Shown: positions 11,868 through 24,230 of the stretch, in pieces | How positions within the stretch are numbered: the first letter of the stretch is position 1 | Layout: each line of letters opens with the position of its first letter | The notes under the pieces: generated by a model | Databases searched by the model: none | What the model saw: only the letters and a program-made list of their open reading frames with translations | Told to the model about the DNA's origin: nothing | Source of the DNA: Bugulina stolonifera | Taxonomy: Eukaryota; Bryozoa; Gymnolaemata; Cheilostomatida; Bugulidae | Direction of reading: 5' to 3' | Length of the DNA stretch: 64,000 nt | Assembly (NCBI GenBank): GCA_935421135.1 | Contig: OW285188.1 | Span: forward strand, 16,221,233-16,285,232 | Program-made: the position numbers and the translations under genes

Positions 11868-14800
11868 CTACTCCAGTATCTGTACGTATGCATTGCCTGA
11901 GCTCCTTCTTCTAGTGCAGATGATTAGCAAGATTATAAGCATCACAACTACGATAGTCGAGCATATCGCTATGACCACAACCTCTTCTGCAAACAAATCA
12001 TACTATTATATGGAATATTGTGAAACCGTAAAAAATTACAAAGTCAATTTACTATGAGATGTGGGAACGGTCAACGTTAGATATCAAATTGGTTTTATGC
12101 GTGCCCTGCTGACAAATGGACTCTTGTATGTGGTACTGTACAAACCTTGTGTGAGACCAGGTTGAACTGTACTCGATTGGGCTGGAGTGGTTGGAGTTGC
12201 GTTACCACATTCCTCATCCCAATTAGTAATCTTGAATTTATTTGCTAGCTTCACAAAATCTTCCAACTTGCAAGGTTCAGCACATCCTGTGAACAAAAAA
12301 AGACAATTACCTTTTAATTGTCAATTCACTTGCAATGGAATTAATAATATTTTCAGTTTTTCTGAAAATTTGATTAAAAATAATAGAGAGAAGGTAACTC
12401 CAAGTTTGACGTTCTCATTCATATTTAATGCACGTGACAGGCGGAAGAGTATACATGTATATAAATTAAAGTGTACATGCCTGCGTTATAGAGTTAACAG
12501 CTCTTAGACAATACCTATTTCATTAAAGTGATCATGCAGCCTAGGGGTGTTTTATATCGTTTTAAAGGAAACATCGAGCCCCAGGCAGCTATTTTGAGTG
12601 TTTTTTAGGCCAATTTAGTGATAAAGAAGCATAGAAGCAGAAGCTGAGGACTATTTGGAGGACTATTGCATGTTGTCCTCTCGTGCATTTTGGTGTCAGA
12701 TAACTCCCAATATTTCACAACTGAAATCCACCATTACTTTGCACTTGATGGGTTGTTGACTTTTGACCACAAGGTCAACCACTAATGAGAATAAAATGTG
12801 ATCAATAACAAAATAGCATTGCCACAAGTATTGAGTGATTCAAGCCAAATCTTCCTGTGACTATGCTGGCTACAGATGATTCGAGTAAATAACAATATTA
12901 GCATTCATTTCAGTGTGGCAGCACATAAATTATCCCTTCACAATAGAAGGGGCATTTGCCAACACCTATGCGGGTACTAAATATGAAACAAATGGCATGC
13001 AGCCATCAGGATGTTTAGTAGAAACACACATGGGCTAGTGAAAAAACACTATATTTATGCATATCAGGAAGCCAGTCTCTACAAAAGTTGCACTCCATAA
13101 ACCAAATAGCAGTTGGAAAAATTGTCCTGATAGTAGAGCATAGCATTTGTTATTTAGATTGCATAGGCCTATAAATAAAAGGGCAGTTTTTCATTTTCAT
13201 TTGGCATATTATAATGACATAAATAGTATTACTGGTAAGTTTGAATACTATTGCAGAAGTGAAAAATTCAGGTGTTATACCACAACATATGATCCTAGGA
13301 AACACTTTCTTCCTTCTGCCTATGTTTTAAGAACGGAGAATATTATTATCCTCTGTAACCAAAATTATACTGATAGTGATCAAGTAGCATGATGATGGCA
13401 CATGTTCACTAATACAGTCACGATAGAAGAAATACAATCTGAGTTCTTTCTTATAACATTCTATGTGGCTACAGGCATAGCATACAGACTAGCTAGCTAA
13501 CCTATAGTGTACCCGCAGATTTGGTCATCACATAAAATAACAATACTTCTAATGGTTTTTCAATGGTGTCCAACTTATAAACAAGCACCAACAAAATGGT
13601 TTAGTGGTCAGTGATAATCTTGTTCTTCTTCCATCCAGTGGGCTCATAATACATGTAATGTACATGTAGTGAGTTATTGGTGATAAAAATTTCTTTTGTG
13701 TACATATTTGCCCCCAAACCAGAGATTGTGAATGTACCCTGTCAAAAACAACAATTTAGTAATATAGACACTCAATGTTGTATGAGCAAAACAACAGAGG
13801 GATGCACATGTTCTTGTGAGCTAATATTGGTTGCAATGTACAAAGGTATAATTGCTTATCTATAGCATATATTAATAATATTTTAAATACAATTTAAATA
13901 TTCTGTAATTCGCGTTCATGTACATGTATATCATGTATAAGACTGCACACTACATGTTCTATCTGACAGTATCTGTACATAACATGTATAATGTTATTTA
14001 TGAATCATATTACAAAACTATTACAGTATGTTCATGCACATGTATTATAAAAATCATGTACTACATGTATACACATAAAAATGTATTATACATGCACTAC
14101 ATGAGTGTATAACTCATGTCTGTACCCCATAAGTAAGATGCACATGTATGTACATGTATAGGCTACAACATTATGATTTTTACACATCTGTAAAGCTGAT
14201 ATATATGTAATTTATTATAAATAACTATAGTAACTATAATAAGTAATGCACATACATGTACATTGCATACCACGCCCATTCAGTTATACACGCATGTGCT
14301 AATGGCAGATGTCTTCACCAAATCCCTCCTTGGGCTGGCAGTGATATGCCTAGTGGCTCATTGATTAGCCAGTGTGGTTGGGAGGAGGCTACCTATAGAG
14401 TGCCTAGTGTAGGACTACTTCAGTAAAAATTCTTATTTTCAATAATGCATGACACATCACATCCTAAGTGATCAGAACAGTAGCCTAGCCACTAACTTCC
14501 TTTTGTTGCAATATAGAAAATGGACCAATCCATGTACATGTAGGTGGCTGCTAGGCTATTGAGTGTAGAATAATTAGCAATCCACTCAGTATACCAGCTC
14601 TTGTTATCATTGTGGTCAGGGCAGAGCAGCCTTATGACATTAGTCATATTATTGCATTCTTGTGGTTTGTGTTCTTAGTTCAACTTATTTTTAAACAAAA
14701 GTAGAGAGATGACAACTTTACATGCACAGCCAAAAAACAATTTTTGTGGAAGATAACTCTGAATTACAGAGCCATTTTACTATTAAATCTAGTGATAAAT

Positions 14801-17800
14801 GGCTCCATTGAAAAGATAACTCTTAGAAATCAGTTGATTCGCCTTGAAAAATGGAGTGCAACGATATAAAACACCCCTAGGCTGCATGATCACTTTAAAT
14901 CAATATACATTTCCTACTTTGAAATTTTTGCGCCATGTCAGTATTACTATTTTAATACTAAACTCAATTCTTTGAATAACCAGCCTGTATAACTTCAGCA
15001 GTGGCGAGACAAAGTGTTCTTCATATAACTATACTTACATACCTGGTAAAGGTTTAGGTATGACTGTATTGTCATCTGTGATTGGTTTATAGAAAACCTT
15101 GACCTCAAAATCACTCGTACCCTGCATCTTGTGTAACTCGATCATAACTGCAGCAGTGTACTGCGGTTGCTTCATATCGAACACTCCAAGAGCATTCAGT
15201 ACAGCTGACACCGTCGTATCATGCTAAATAATATATTACAGAACAAATGAATCAGAAAGCAGAACAAATTGTCAAGAGAGATAACTCCTACAGGAAGAGA
15301 TGCCCACGACAAGCAGTTATTGAAACTGCTCAATTCCTTGAAGAGTTTTCCTAATGTGGAGTTGTCATCTGTTTCGTTTAATTGTATGATACAGATTTGG
15401 TTTACACTGAAATGAAGGGATGACAACTCCAAGTACACCAGGTGAGTGCCAAATTTCTATCATTCAGTGAATCATTATTAAAACCAACAGTCGCCATAAT
15501 TTAAAAGGCACTTGAGCATATCAGTAGCATATTATATACAAATATGCAATTCCTAGCAAGAAAAATATCACATTATAGATACAATAATTTATATTACATA
15601 CATGTAGAGCTACATATTTTTGTATAGTGACATACCGCCGAGTACATGTTAAAGGTAATTGACCGGTTCCCTGCAGCATATTCTAGGAACTTCTTGGAAA
15701 CATCTTCCAAAAGTGGACCTAAATATGAATATCGCACAGTTACTATGTGGAATAGTAATTCTTAGGGCTACATATAAATGCAGTAAACAAAGCCATAATA
15801 ATGAAGCAACAATTAGCAGATGTCAGCAAGTCATCTCAGTTTATAGAAAAGTTGCTGCAGACTTCTGGTGGTGTAATGTAACACAATATAATACAAGTAG
15901 TGAGTTGAAACAACGATACAGCTCTTTGACCAACATATTTAGAGCCAGCTATAATCAGTAGCTATGTCAACAACACTGCCCCACACGATGTACATCTATG
16001 TCTTCTTGAAGACGAATGATCTCAGATCTAATGTATAAAACCCATTGACACAATAAACAGCACATACCTCCTTGCAACTTATGCAGTTCACTCGAGTTAT
16101 ACATTACAAAGAATTGATAGTCGTTCATCTCCCTCAGTATATCAAACACCTTCTTGTTGGCGCATGGAATAATAGTATTTCCATTACAGGATACATTGCT
16201 GGTAGCAGCCCAGTCGGGTAGTGGTGGATAATGCACACTCTATTGTCATAATAAACAATAACATATATATGTACATGGGATGATTATTAAAACTTGTCAA
16301 ATCGAGAAGCATCAGTAGTTGGATAAGGCACTGAAATATGATTGGGGAAACCTTTAATCCTATCTAATGGGTATTTTTCTGTAGGGGAAGATTTTACAAC
16401 GAAAACAGGGAGAAATTAAAACCACTAAACTTGTGAGCATTTCTAACAACGTAGAATGTAGATACAACATGTACATGTAAAGTAGGTGCAGAAGTAAGTC
16501 AGACTCAACTGTAGGTCACCATCTTACCTCACAGTAAAGAGAGTCAGAAATGGGCCACATGTTCCTAAAGCCATTATCTCCCAAATCCACTCCCGTGTTA
16601 TTCGACAACATTTTGAAGAATTCAGCATAGTCTGCGTTTATCTTTACAACAGAGTAAGTGTTGAACACACGGTCCAGTTCGGTCTCTTCCAGCTTACAAG
16701 GCCTTTCCATAGCTAGAACCTGACAAGTAAGCATGTATTATCAAGGGGAGGGAGGGGGAGGCAGCCTACATGCACACGACTGTGACAAATCCCCACATGA
16801 TGGAATACCTGCTGTTGTTCTATATATGAGATCACTTTCATATCGTTCAGATAGATTTAAAGATGTTGATGTAGGTAAAAAGTTTTTCAATAAAAAGTAG
16901 TATTAGTCTACCAGATGTACTTTTGATATTATTCATTTATTCCGTGTAAACTGTTAGCATGTTTTAATATCTTTAGAAGGTGCATGTCACCTTTACGTTC
17001 TTAGAAAGTTTCCGCTATCAGTTCCACCGCAATCCTACCCTTATTATCTGCTCTGTTGGGCTATCACAGCAATTGTTTCCTACTTTGGACTAAATAGATG
17101 AGCTCATACAATGATACATACCTCATCTGTGTCTGTAGGAGCCGTGTGAACGGGAACTGGCTGCCATCTAAAGAATGGAAGCTGTATGTCTTTAGCCTCC
17201 TCTGATTGGTTAGAGTAGAGGCCAGCTAGATTACTATAGGCACTGACTAGACATCGATCTTTGTCTGAACTCCTTACTTCAATCTAGAATATAGAGAAAT
17301 ACACATATATGTACAGGTACATTGAAAATGTACTTGTTTGTACACTGCTAGTTCTCAGCTAAAGTGCTCAATGTTTAAAACATTAGGCCCTATACACATG
17401 TATTAATACATGCATATACATATAGCCTACACCATATATATGTACATAGGCATATCTACATGTATATACACTACACACAGAGGAATATTTACATTTATAT
17501 GGGAATTAACATACCTACATGTTCATAATTATATATACACTACATGTATATACATGCACATAGGTATATCTAGATGTATCTACACTATACACATAGGAAC
17601 TGCAAGTACATTGTATAGCAAGTGAAGAATAAACAGGAAGTGGAATAAGGTTATGAAAATCTTTTCAGATCAAAATGTTGAGTATATTTTGATAATACAG
17701 CAATTCCTTTCAGAACTGTATGGTTATCAAAACTAAACTTCCATTGCACACATTACTTCAGAGATATTTCAATGAATTACGAGTGTATATCACAGTAGTA

Positions 17801-20800
17801 TGTGTATAAAATGGTGCTCAAAGGTAAAACTGGAGCCTTACTGCCTGAAGATTGTTTTTTATAACATGAAACAAAACAAATCAATAGAAGTAAATCCCTT
17901 AGTGATTTTTTTCTACATATAGTTTAGACTGCTGATTTAATAGATTACCAATATAATTACAACATCATAAAACACCAACCAATGCGTAACATAAGTAACC
18001 AGTTCAGTCCAAGTGAACAATAAGCATTGCAAAAAAGAGAGTGACAGAAATCTTGTCACTACAATCCCTATTGTAGATCTACACAGAATGTACATGTAGA
18101 AATACCACTATACTATTGTAGATAGAGCTTGAGATCACTATCTAATCATGACATAGTACACAGGCCGTAATATGTGCAATGTACAGGGAATGATCTCCCT
18201 ATCAGTAACTATGTCTCAAGTGGAGACATTTTCAACCACAAAAAGATATGACCAATCCAGTTCTTATTCAAGATGGGAATTTTAGGTCACAAACACTAAA
18301 ATTTTCAGTTACCATGAAAATAGCCGTAATCAGATTGTATTTAGAAACTATGCAAGCCTAAGGATCGCTTACTGTTCCCGTATAACCCGAATGCAGATAT
18401 GGGAGTGTCCACTGACACAAGCAGTGACTTCCCTTACAAGGGCGTTTCTAGCTATTGTCGCAGGAGTCGTGCGACCCCCCTTTGCACTAACCAAAAGTCA
18501 ACACGGATTATGTACTACATTGTATTTAGCCTTGTTGGTTGTCAGGGCAACCAGCAATAGCCTGTGTGCACCGTCTAAAATGGAAAGTTGTGTCACCCAC
18601 GATACCTTTTTCCATAGAGGTATGCCTTTTTCATAGAGTTTAGTATACCAAATCTTTGCTAACTTGATCCCTTCTCTCAATTGTTGTGAGTAACAGAAAA
18701 AACTACCATTCTTCGTTTGGATTGAAAGTTTTATGGCAAATTTGCTGCCACTACTAATCTACTTGACTTTTTGAAGTGAGAATGCAACATTTTGTGTCCA
18801 TATGATATATAACTAACTAGTGACTTTTGTTGTAGTAGAAGTAGTCTAATACTACTGAGAATAAAATAATATAATCAATAATTAATAATTATTATTATAA
18901 TTTTCATTTGATAAATATAAATAATATAATTATAATTAATATCAATTACTGAATTAGTAATAATTATTTTTAATATTATTAGTAATTTTTGTTGTTTTTT
19001 ATCGCTTTAATTACACAATTTGCTTATTGGTTTACTAGCATAAGCCGTACAACAACTAAAATAATACAATATGAATATTTATTATTTATTAATAATATTA
19101 AATTAATAAATATTCATATTGTATTATTTTAGTTGTTGTACAGCTTATGCTAGTGAACCAATAAGCAAATTGTGTAATTAGAGCGATAAAAAAACAACAA
19201 AAATTACTAATTATAGTAAAATTAAAAATAGGTATTTATTTTATTGAATTTTTTATTGATGTTAATAATAATAGTAATAATAAATTTTAAAAACAATATT
19301 TATTATAATAATAATAATGATAATAATATATAATAAGTAAACTAAAACTACTACTAACTGTCACTGTGGTGACCCTTGTGTATATTCACCACAACCTAAG
19401 AACTCATGGAGAAAATTAGTATTGATGTTAGCCTTAGATAACGACTGACTTTATGCGCTTCTCTATAGTAACGTAATAAAGCTGTGCTATGATATAATCT
19501 ACTAGTACTCAGGCAGAGAGAAAATCTGAAGATAAAAAATAAATTTAAATAATATTGGCTTCTATTATAGATAGTATACTAGTATTTTCATAATTTTTTT
19601 CGTTGATTTGATAGTAAGTGGATGTAGACTAACCTTAGGGATAATCCTTATCTGTTATCAAAGCCTTCAAGGCTTGTTTAGTGAAGGGTAGGTGGTATCG
19701 AAGGTAGGGTAGGTGGTTTCGTATGGGTAGGGTAGAGTAGGCAGATTTGTGGGTAGGGTAGGGGTAGGTGGTTTCGCTACAGACCTAAGTGGGTGTAACG
19801 TGCGATGCCTGGATAATCTGTTTGTAACCACTTGTCTTGTTCTCTTTAGGTTTTGAATATGATGTAGACCTATTTTATATTTGAATGCTTACTAGTCTTT
19901 AAAAGGTCTGGATATATTTACATGTATATCTTGATAATACTCAGATAGTCTTTTTGTAACCGCTTGTCTTGCTCTCTTTAGGTTTTGAATATGATATAGA
20001 CCTATCTGATATTTGAATACTCAATAGTCTGGTCTGGATATATTTGCATTTATATCTTAATTTCTCGTAATTAGTAAAGAACACATTTGGTGTATTCCAA
20101 CTATAAGTTGTGTTAAACATGATTTTGTATTGCAATAAATACCATCCTACATAATATACGCCTACTGCAGTCGTAGAACTTTTATAACTGTAACCAGTGC
20201 TTGAAAGTATGTACATGTAAACTGAATTACCTAGCCAAACTGAACAACCGATATACTTTAGCCTGTATCTAATCTGTCTGTCTATACCGCATGATTAAAT
20301 CTAGACATTATTATTCCAAAAGTTACCCTTCCTATACCTGGCTGGTTTATAGTGAAGAGAGGGAAACTCCTTAGAAAGCTTGAACAGGCCAAGGCAACTC
20401 CTATGATAAATGATCAGCCTATGTCTAGGCAAGAACTTTTTTGTGGCTAGCAGTTGCTTAGCTACACTAGGAAGAATTAGCTGCATGCACTCTGTTCATA
20501 CATACAAGGTCGTCTAAAATATATTCATGAAGCACTGAGGTTTCAATAATTCGATGTCTGGGGATTACCATGGCTGACATGGATTACTCGTCCATTTTGA
20601 CAATATTTTTCACCGGCATCCAAAAAAGAGCTGTTTGAAATACCACAGTTTTGTCTTTTAGATGAGCTCTGGATGCAGCTTTGGACACTGAAATGCGCTC
20701 AGCGGCTTTAGCGGCCGGGGCGCTGCCCCGGACCCCGCCAGGGGGCCTAGGCGGCCCCCTGGACCCCCGGCCTGCTGATTTCGCCATCCCTTTGATAATT

Positions 20801-21988
20801 TTCTAGAAACGCCCCTGCCTTACCTGCTTGTAATCAAACTTATCTCCAACCAACTTTCCATATCGCGTTCTAAAGAATTTCCCCAATCTGTATTGTTGCC
20901 TTTTACCAATCTAAAATATATTATATATCTATGACGATATGACACTATTTCACATGCATTTATATTTGTACTAATTACATTAAAAAGCATTCACAACCAG
21001 CATACAGTAAAACAATACATCTAGTAGAATAGCATAAATAAAAATATTATTGGTGCAAAGTCTACATAAGAACTTGGGAATGCACACATGGCATGCACTG
21101 ATGTAACTAGCATGCAGACACATGATACTGGCTTCTAATCACAGTGTAAATATCAAAAGCAAGCTTGAACTTTGATAGTAAAAGTTCAGGATTATACATG
21201 TAGAATCAGCACTGTATAGGCTACAGCAAGACAAACTATTGAGTATTTCTTACAGGTTGAACACAATTCAGCATAGTAACTGATACTTGAACTACAATCA
21301 TGTACATTGTAGCTCCATCCACACTTACAGTCCATACTTACATCAGTTAGTTCACCCCAACCATAAGGCCAGTCAGACTCCTGTCCATGCTTGTCAATAG
21401 GCATAGGCTCTGTTGGTGCTCTATCACCATGCCTGAATAGCTGAAACAGTCAGTCAACATATTTTGATGCCTGTTGAGACTTAGAAACTATCTTGTAGCC
21501 TACTGGCAGCTAGCGATGTAATGTTGCCTGTAGGCTACAATGGCTGTAATTACAAATTACAACAATGATTTTTGTGTATTGCTGACTAGTTTTAGCTGTA
21601 CTCATTCTTCTCACATTGTTGCATACAAATAGATCAACGTGTAGATTCTTTCCTGCAATGTGTTGCTGAGTTACAATTCAATTAAAAATAATACCTGATC
21701 TATCCGGTCTGCCAAACATATAACTCACAAGTTAACAAACTCCAATAGTATTCACAATTTAAATATCTAGCAATTCATTCAACGTATCATTAGATAAGCC
21801 TACTAGAATACACACAATATATATAATTGTTCAGCTAACATAGGGTTAACATAGCAATAAAAAGCACTTCAAATTTAATAGCAACATTATTTACATACCA
21901 CATTGGTAACTACCAGCGTCGAGTCTTCGACACTAATTGCTGTTGCAATCAAGCAAGACAGTAGCAGTCCCAAGACCAGCTCCTGCAT
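11868..21988 (-). CDS. lysosomal/prostatic-type histidine acid phosphatase, 441 aa
   Basis: Ten minus-strand exons join in phase (1326 nt): 21988-21899, 21440-21342, 20910-20824, 17283-17122, 16719-16528, 16239-16068, 15718-15636, 15223-15043, 12286-12146, 11986-11868. The product has a signal peptide (about 1-19), the catalytic RHGDRAP at 33-39 whose His takes the phosphoryl group, the second phosphate-binding Arg in VRSSD (R96), and the proton-donor HD at 296-297. It ends with one transmembrane helix (about 405-426), a basic stop-transfer RRR and a 14-residue tail holding YVQI (436-439), a YxxPhi sorting signal. This layout matches ACP2-type enzymes (about 420 residues), which hydrolyse phosphomonoesters in lysosomes; the tail suggests the same trafficking. 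Several N-glycosylation sequons are present (NQS, NNT, NVS, NSS, NRS, NAT). Introns 3 and 8 hold transposable elements. ACP2 and ACPP-type paralogues cannot be separated by eye. Confidence 0.88.
12527..14894. mobile_element. non-autonomous DNA element with TTAA target duplication, 2368 bp
   Basis: The ends are perfect inverted repeats of about 34 bp beginning AGTGATCATGCAGCCTAGGG (12527) and ending with its reverse complement at 14894. Both sides abut TTAA (12523-12526 and 14895-14898), the piggyBac-type target. No transposase is encoded; the interior shows only short frames and TACATGTA-rich DNA at about 13910-14170. It lies in intron 8 of the acid phosphatase gene. The terminal bases are not the usual CCC of piggyBac, so assignment to that superfamily rests on the target site only. 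Confidence 0.7.
18977..19212. repeat. AT-rich palindrome, about 236 bp
   Basis: Two arms of about 117 bases read as near-perfect reverse complements around a centre at about 19095. The arms include AACAACTAAAATAATACAA and GCTTATTGGTT-type segments, with a few mismatches. It could extrude a long hairpin. It lies inside the non-autonomous element at 18438-20817. Confidence 0.85.
19420..19790 (+). repeat. dispersed repeat with TAGGG-rich end, copy 1
   Basis: This block is homologous, in inverted orientation, to 62252-62612. Shared landmarks in order are TTGATGTTAGCCTT, TAATAAAGCTGTGC, GAGAAAATCT, TTGATTTGAT and an end made of GGGTAGGGTAGGTGGTTTCG units. Several substitutions separate the copies. 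Confidence 0.8.
20695..20775. other. GC-rich hairpin cluster
   Basis: Palindromes GGGGCGCTGCCCC and GGGGGCC-TAGGC-GGCCCCC lie beside the right end of the 18438-20817 element. They resemble in style and position the GC-rich hairpins at 5286-5361 of the intact hAT element. Confidence 0.5.
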
Positions 21989-23927
21989 GGTTGGGAAAAC
22001 TAGACTGGGCACACCTTTAAAACTGCAAGTAACGGAGGAGATAAACTGTCTATACATTGCAACTATGTACATGTAGAACTATCAAGAGAACATGTAACTT
22101 TTCATGTGAATCCTGCATGTTGTGTGCTTAATAATGACACAATCTTAGCGAAGTCTAGTGATGTTAACATTAGGGCATGTTGTGGATGGGATATCTGAAA
22201 TCTGGGATCATTGAATAAGATGCTGGCCCAGGCCTTAGATGCTTTCCCTGTATATTATTATTACTATTACTAATATTTAATGTAGGCGTACTATATAACC
22301 AAAGTAGCAATACCGAAATAAAAACCATGACATAACTGTAATAACATATTTTGGAATTTTGGATTACATTACATTATACTGATAGGCTATATACATGTAT
22401 ATTACAGTACTTTCAATCAAACTTCAAGTAAAGCAATAAAAGTAAAAGTTATTGAAACTTATTTCATTTAATAATAAATTAAAATATAATCTAAATCTCA
22501 ATTATATTATCATCATTATTATGAATGATAGTTTAATGATAATCTAATGATAATAATACCAACTTGATGACCATAAGGTAATGCTTGCGATAGGTAATAA
22601 TGAGTATGACAATCTCAAAGCAAGACAATCACAATGTGCTGTTGATACCCCTTGATACTATACTATTGACAATGATTATTCATTGAAAAACTTCATTCCA
22701 TTTGTGGTTGGACATTGTAATCTCATGATCTTAGAGAAGATTTCCTTCCTTCCTTCCTTCCTTCCTTCCTTCCTTCCTATTTCCTTAGAGCAGTTTTCCT
22801 TCCTCCTGCAGTGCTTATATAACAAATGTTCAAATGAGTCCATATTATTAGGCGACCAGAGATCTGGTTAAAATCTAGTAAAATTAGATATGCTTCCAAC
22901 TCTTTTTTGAAAACCACAGTTTACATGACCATGGCTTAGTCAATTATTTTTAAAAATCCTCAAGTAATAAGTGAAGTAATTACATGTCAGCAAAAAACTC
23001 AAGTTTTATCAAGTCATCAAATTACTTTATAGATCGCAAGTCAAGTTCCAATTCAACATTTTTTCTTTTTATAGAGTCATGGAGCTACTATTGAAGTTTT
23101 AGTGAAGTATTGTTGTGTCTTGAATGGCACTATCTTACATGCATTGACACTACTGCTTACACCTATTGCATTGTCATACCATGTGAATAAATTACCCTGT
23201 GTCCCTATATATGTTATAATTGGTATCTTTTTATGACTGCGTTCCTTGTTATACCCTGCATATTCTTACTTGTATTCTTGGAGATAATGTATTTCATATA
23301 AATGGTATTCCAGTAATTTCTATTTGACACTGTGTTAATAGTCCTCTTTGGCCTGATATCTAATAACGCCGCCTTTCCTATTGTGATCTGAAACAGCTCT
23401 TCCTATTATTGTAACTTGGACCACTTTTTCAGCAAAAGACTGACATCTTTATCTAATTAAACTGGTGACCTAGGTCCGTTACTAATTTTAACACATAAGT
23501 AGTCATATTCTTGTTAGTTGCTTATTGACCGTTGTTCAATAAAGAGTTCTTTACTCGCGAACTATACAATCTTTTACTGCTTATTGGTAGTAGTAGGTTA
23601 CAAGTACTCTCTAGGCTTGGGTTGCCAAGTGCAATCAAGGAGTTCTCTAGGACTGTAACTAGGACCCGAAGTTCACCCCACAGCCTGCTGTCTCAAGTCT
23701 ACTATGACTCCACGCAGTCTGGCACATTGATTCGTGCCCACTCGAATGAGTCTGTGCAACCGCCCCCTAGTCTCCCTCCTCGTCGCAGGCAGATCTCTCC
23801 CCACAACATTGGGCCAAGCCCCAGATTCATCTTCTTTTCCTCGAGGCATGCAGTAATTGAACTGGCTGGCCCCCTCAGAGAACATTATTCTCTAGCACCT
23901 GCCTAGTTGACCTGATTCTTTATAGGT
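21989..23927. other. intergenic DNA, no gene recognised
   Basis: This is the upstream region of the acid phosphatase gene. It holds a (TTCC)n tract at 22742-22778. A 124-codon plus-strand frame at 23532-23906 has no recognised domain and no splice context, so it is not called as a gene. The promoter of the acid phosphatase gene should lie just above 21988, but no clear TATA box was seen. Confidence 0.4.
22742..22778. repeat. (TTCC)n microsatellite
   Basis: About nine tandem TTCC units. Confidence 0.95.
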
Positions 23928-24230
23928 GTTGGTGGCCGAGTGGTCTAGCGCTAGTTAATCTGGTCTTGCAGCAGTGACTCAAGTTATCTGCAAGGACGTG
24001 GGCTCGAGTCCCGCCAATGACCTGGAGGTTTTTGTCCCGAAGGTTTTCCCTCCGTACTATATCAAATTATAACAACATCCAGCTCTAGGAGCCGTGATGG
24101 GCAGCCACGTTGAAGAGTTGTGTTTGGCACCATGGATATTGTTAATATATTCCTTCGATCTCGGCGCTCCGACCTGCATGCTGTGCAGCTGCTCCGCCGA
24201 TACATAGCAGTATTTTAACAAAGTGGTGTC
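23928..24230 (+). mobile_element. tRNA-Leu-derived SINE
   Basis: The first 91 bases look like a class II tRNA. A 7-bp acceptor stem GTTGGTG pairs with CGCCAAT (24012-24018, two G-U pairs). There is a pol III A box TGGCCGAGTGG, an ACTCAAGTT segment like a Leu-CAA anticodon loop, a T arm GTGGG-CTCGAGT-CCCGC and B box GGCTCGAGTCC. The anticodon stem is degraded and carries extra sequence. A further body of about 210 bp with no coding capacity follows. A pol III head plus a tail body is the structure of a SINE. The 3' end is approximate. Confidence 0.65.

Larger units (their letters stand above)
18438..20817. mobile_element. non-autonomous hAT-like element inserted at a splice donor, 2380 bp
   Basis: The ends are AAGGGCGTTTCTAG (18438) and CTAGAAACGCCCCTG (to 20817), inverted copies with one difference. 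They are flanked by CCTTAC at 18432-18437 and 20818-20823. On the gene strand that duplication reads GTAAGG, the first six bases of acid phosphatase intron 3, so the element begins at intron position +7. Inside are a long AT-rich palindrome, a block shared with 62252-62612, and GC-rich hairpins next to the right end (about 20695-20775). No transposase frame is present. A 6-bp duplication is shorter than the 8 bp usual for hAT, so the family is tentative. Confidence 0.6.

Noticed and set aside
13147..13392. 81-codon plus-strand frame as a transposase remnant
   Set aside because: No match to any transposase motif inside the TTAA element; composition is that of AT-rich non-coding DNA.
23532..23906. 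124-codon plus-strand frame with Pro/Arg-rich middle
   Set aside because: No recognised gag or other domain and no flanking repeat; it may be a retroelement remnant but I cannot support it.
23928..24018. Functional tRNA gene
   Set aside because: The anticodon stem does not pair and the loop region is expanded; a SINE head explains it better.
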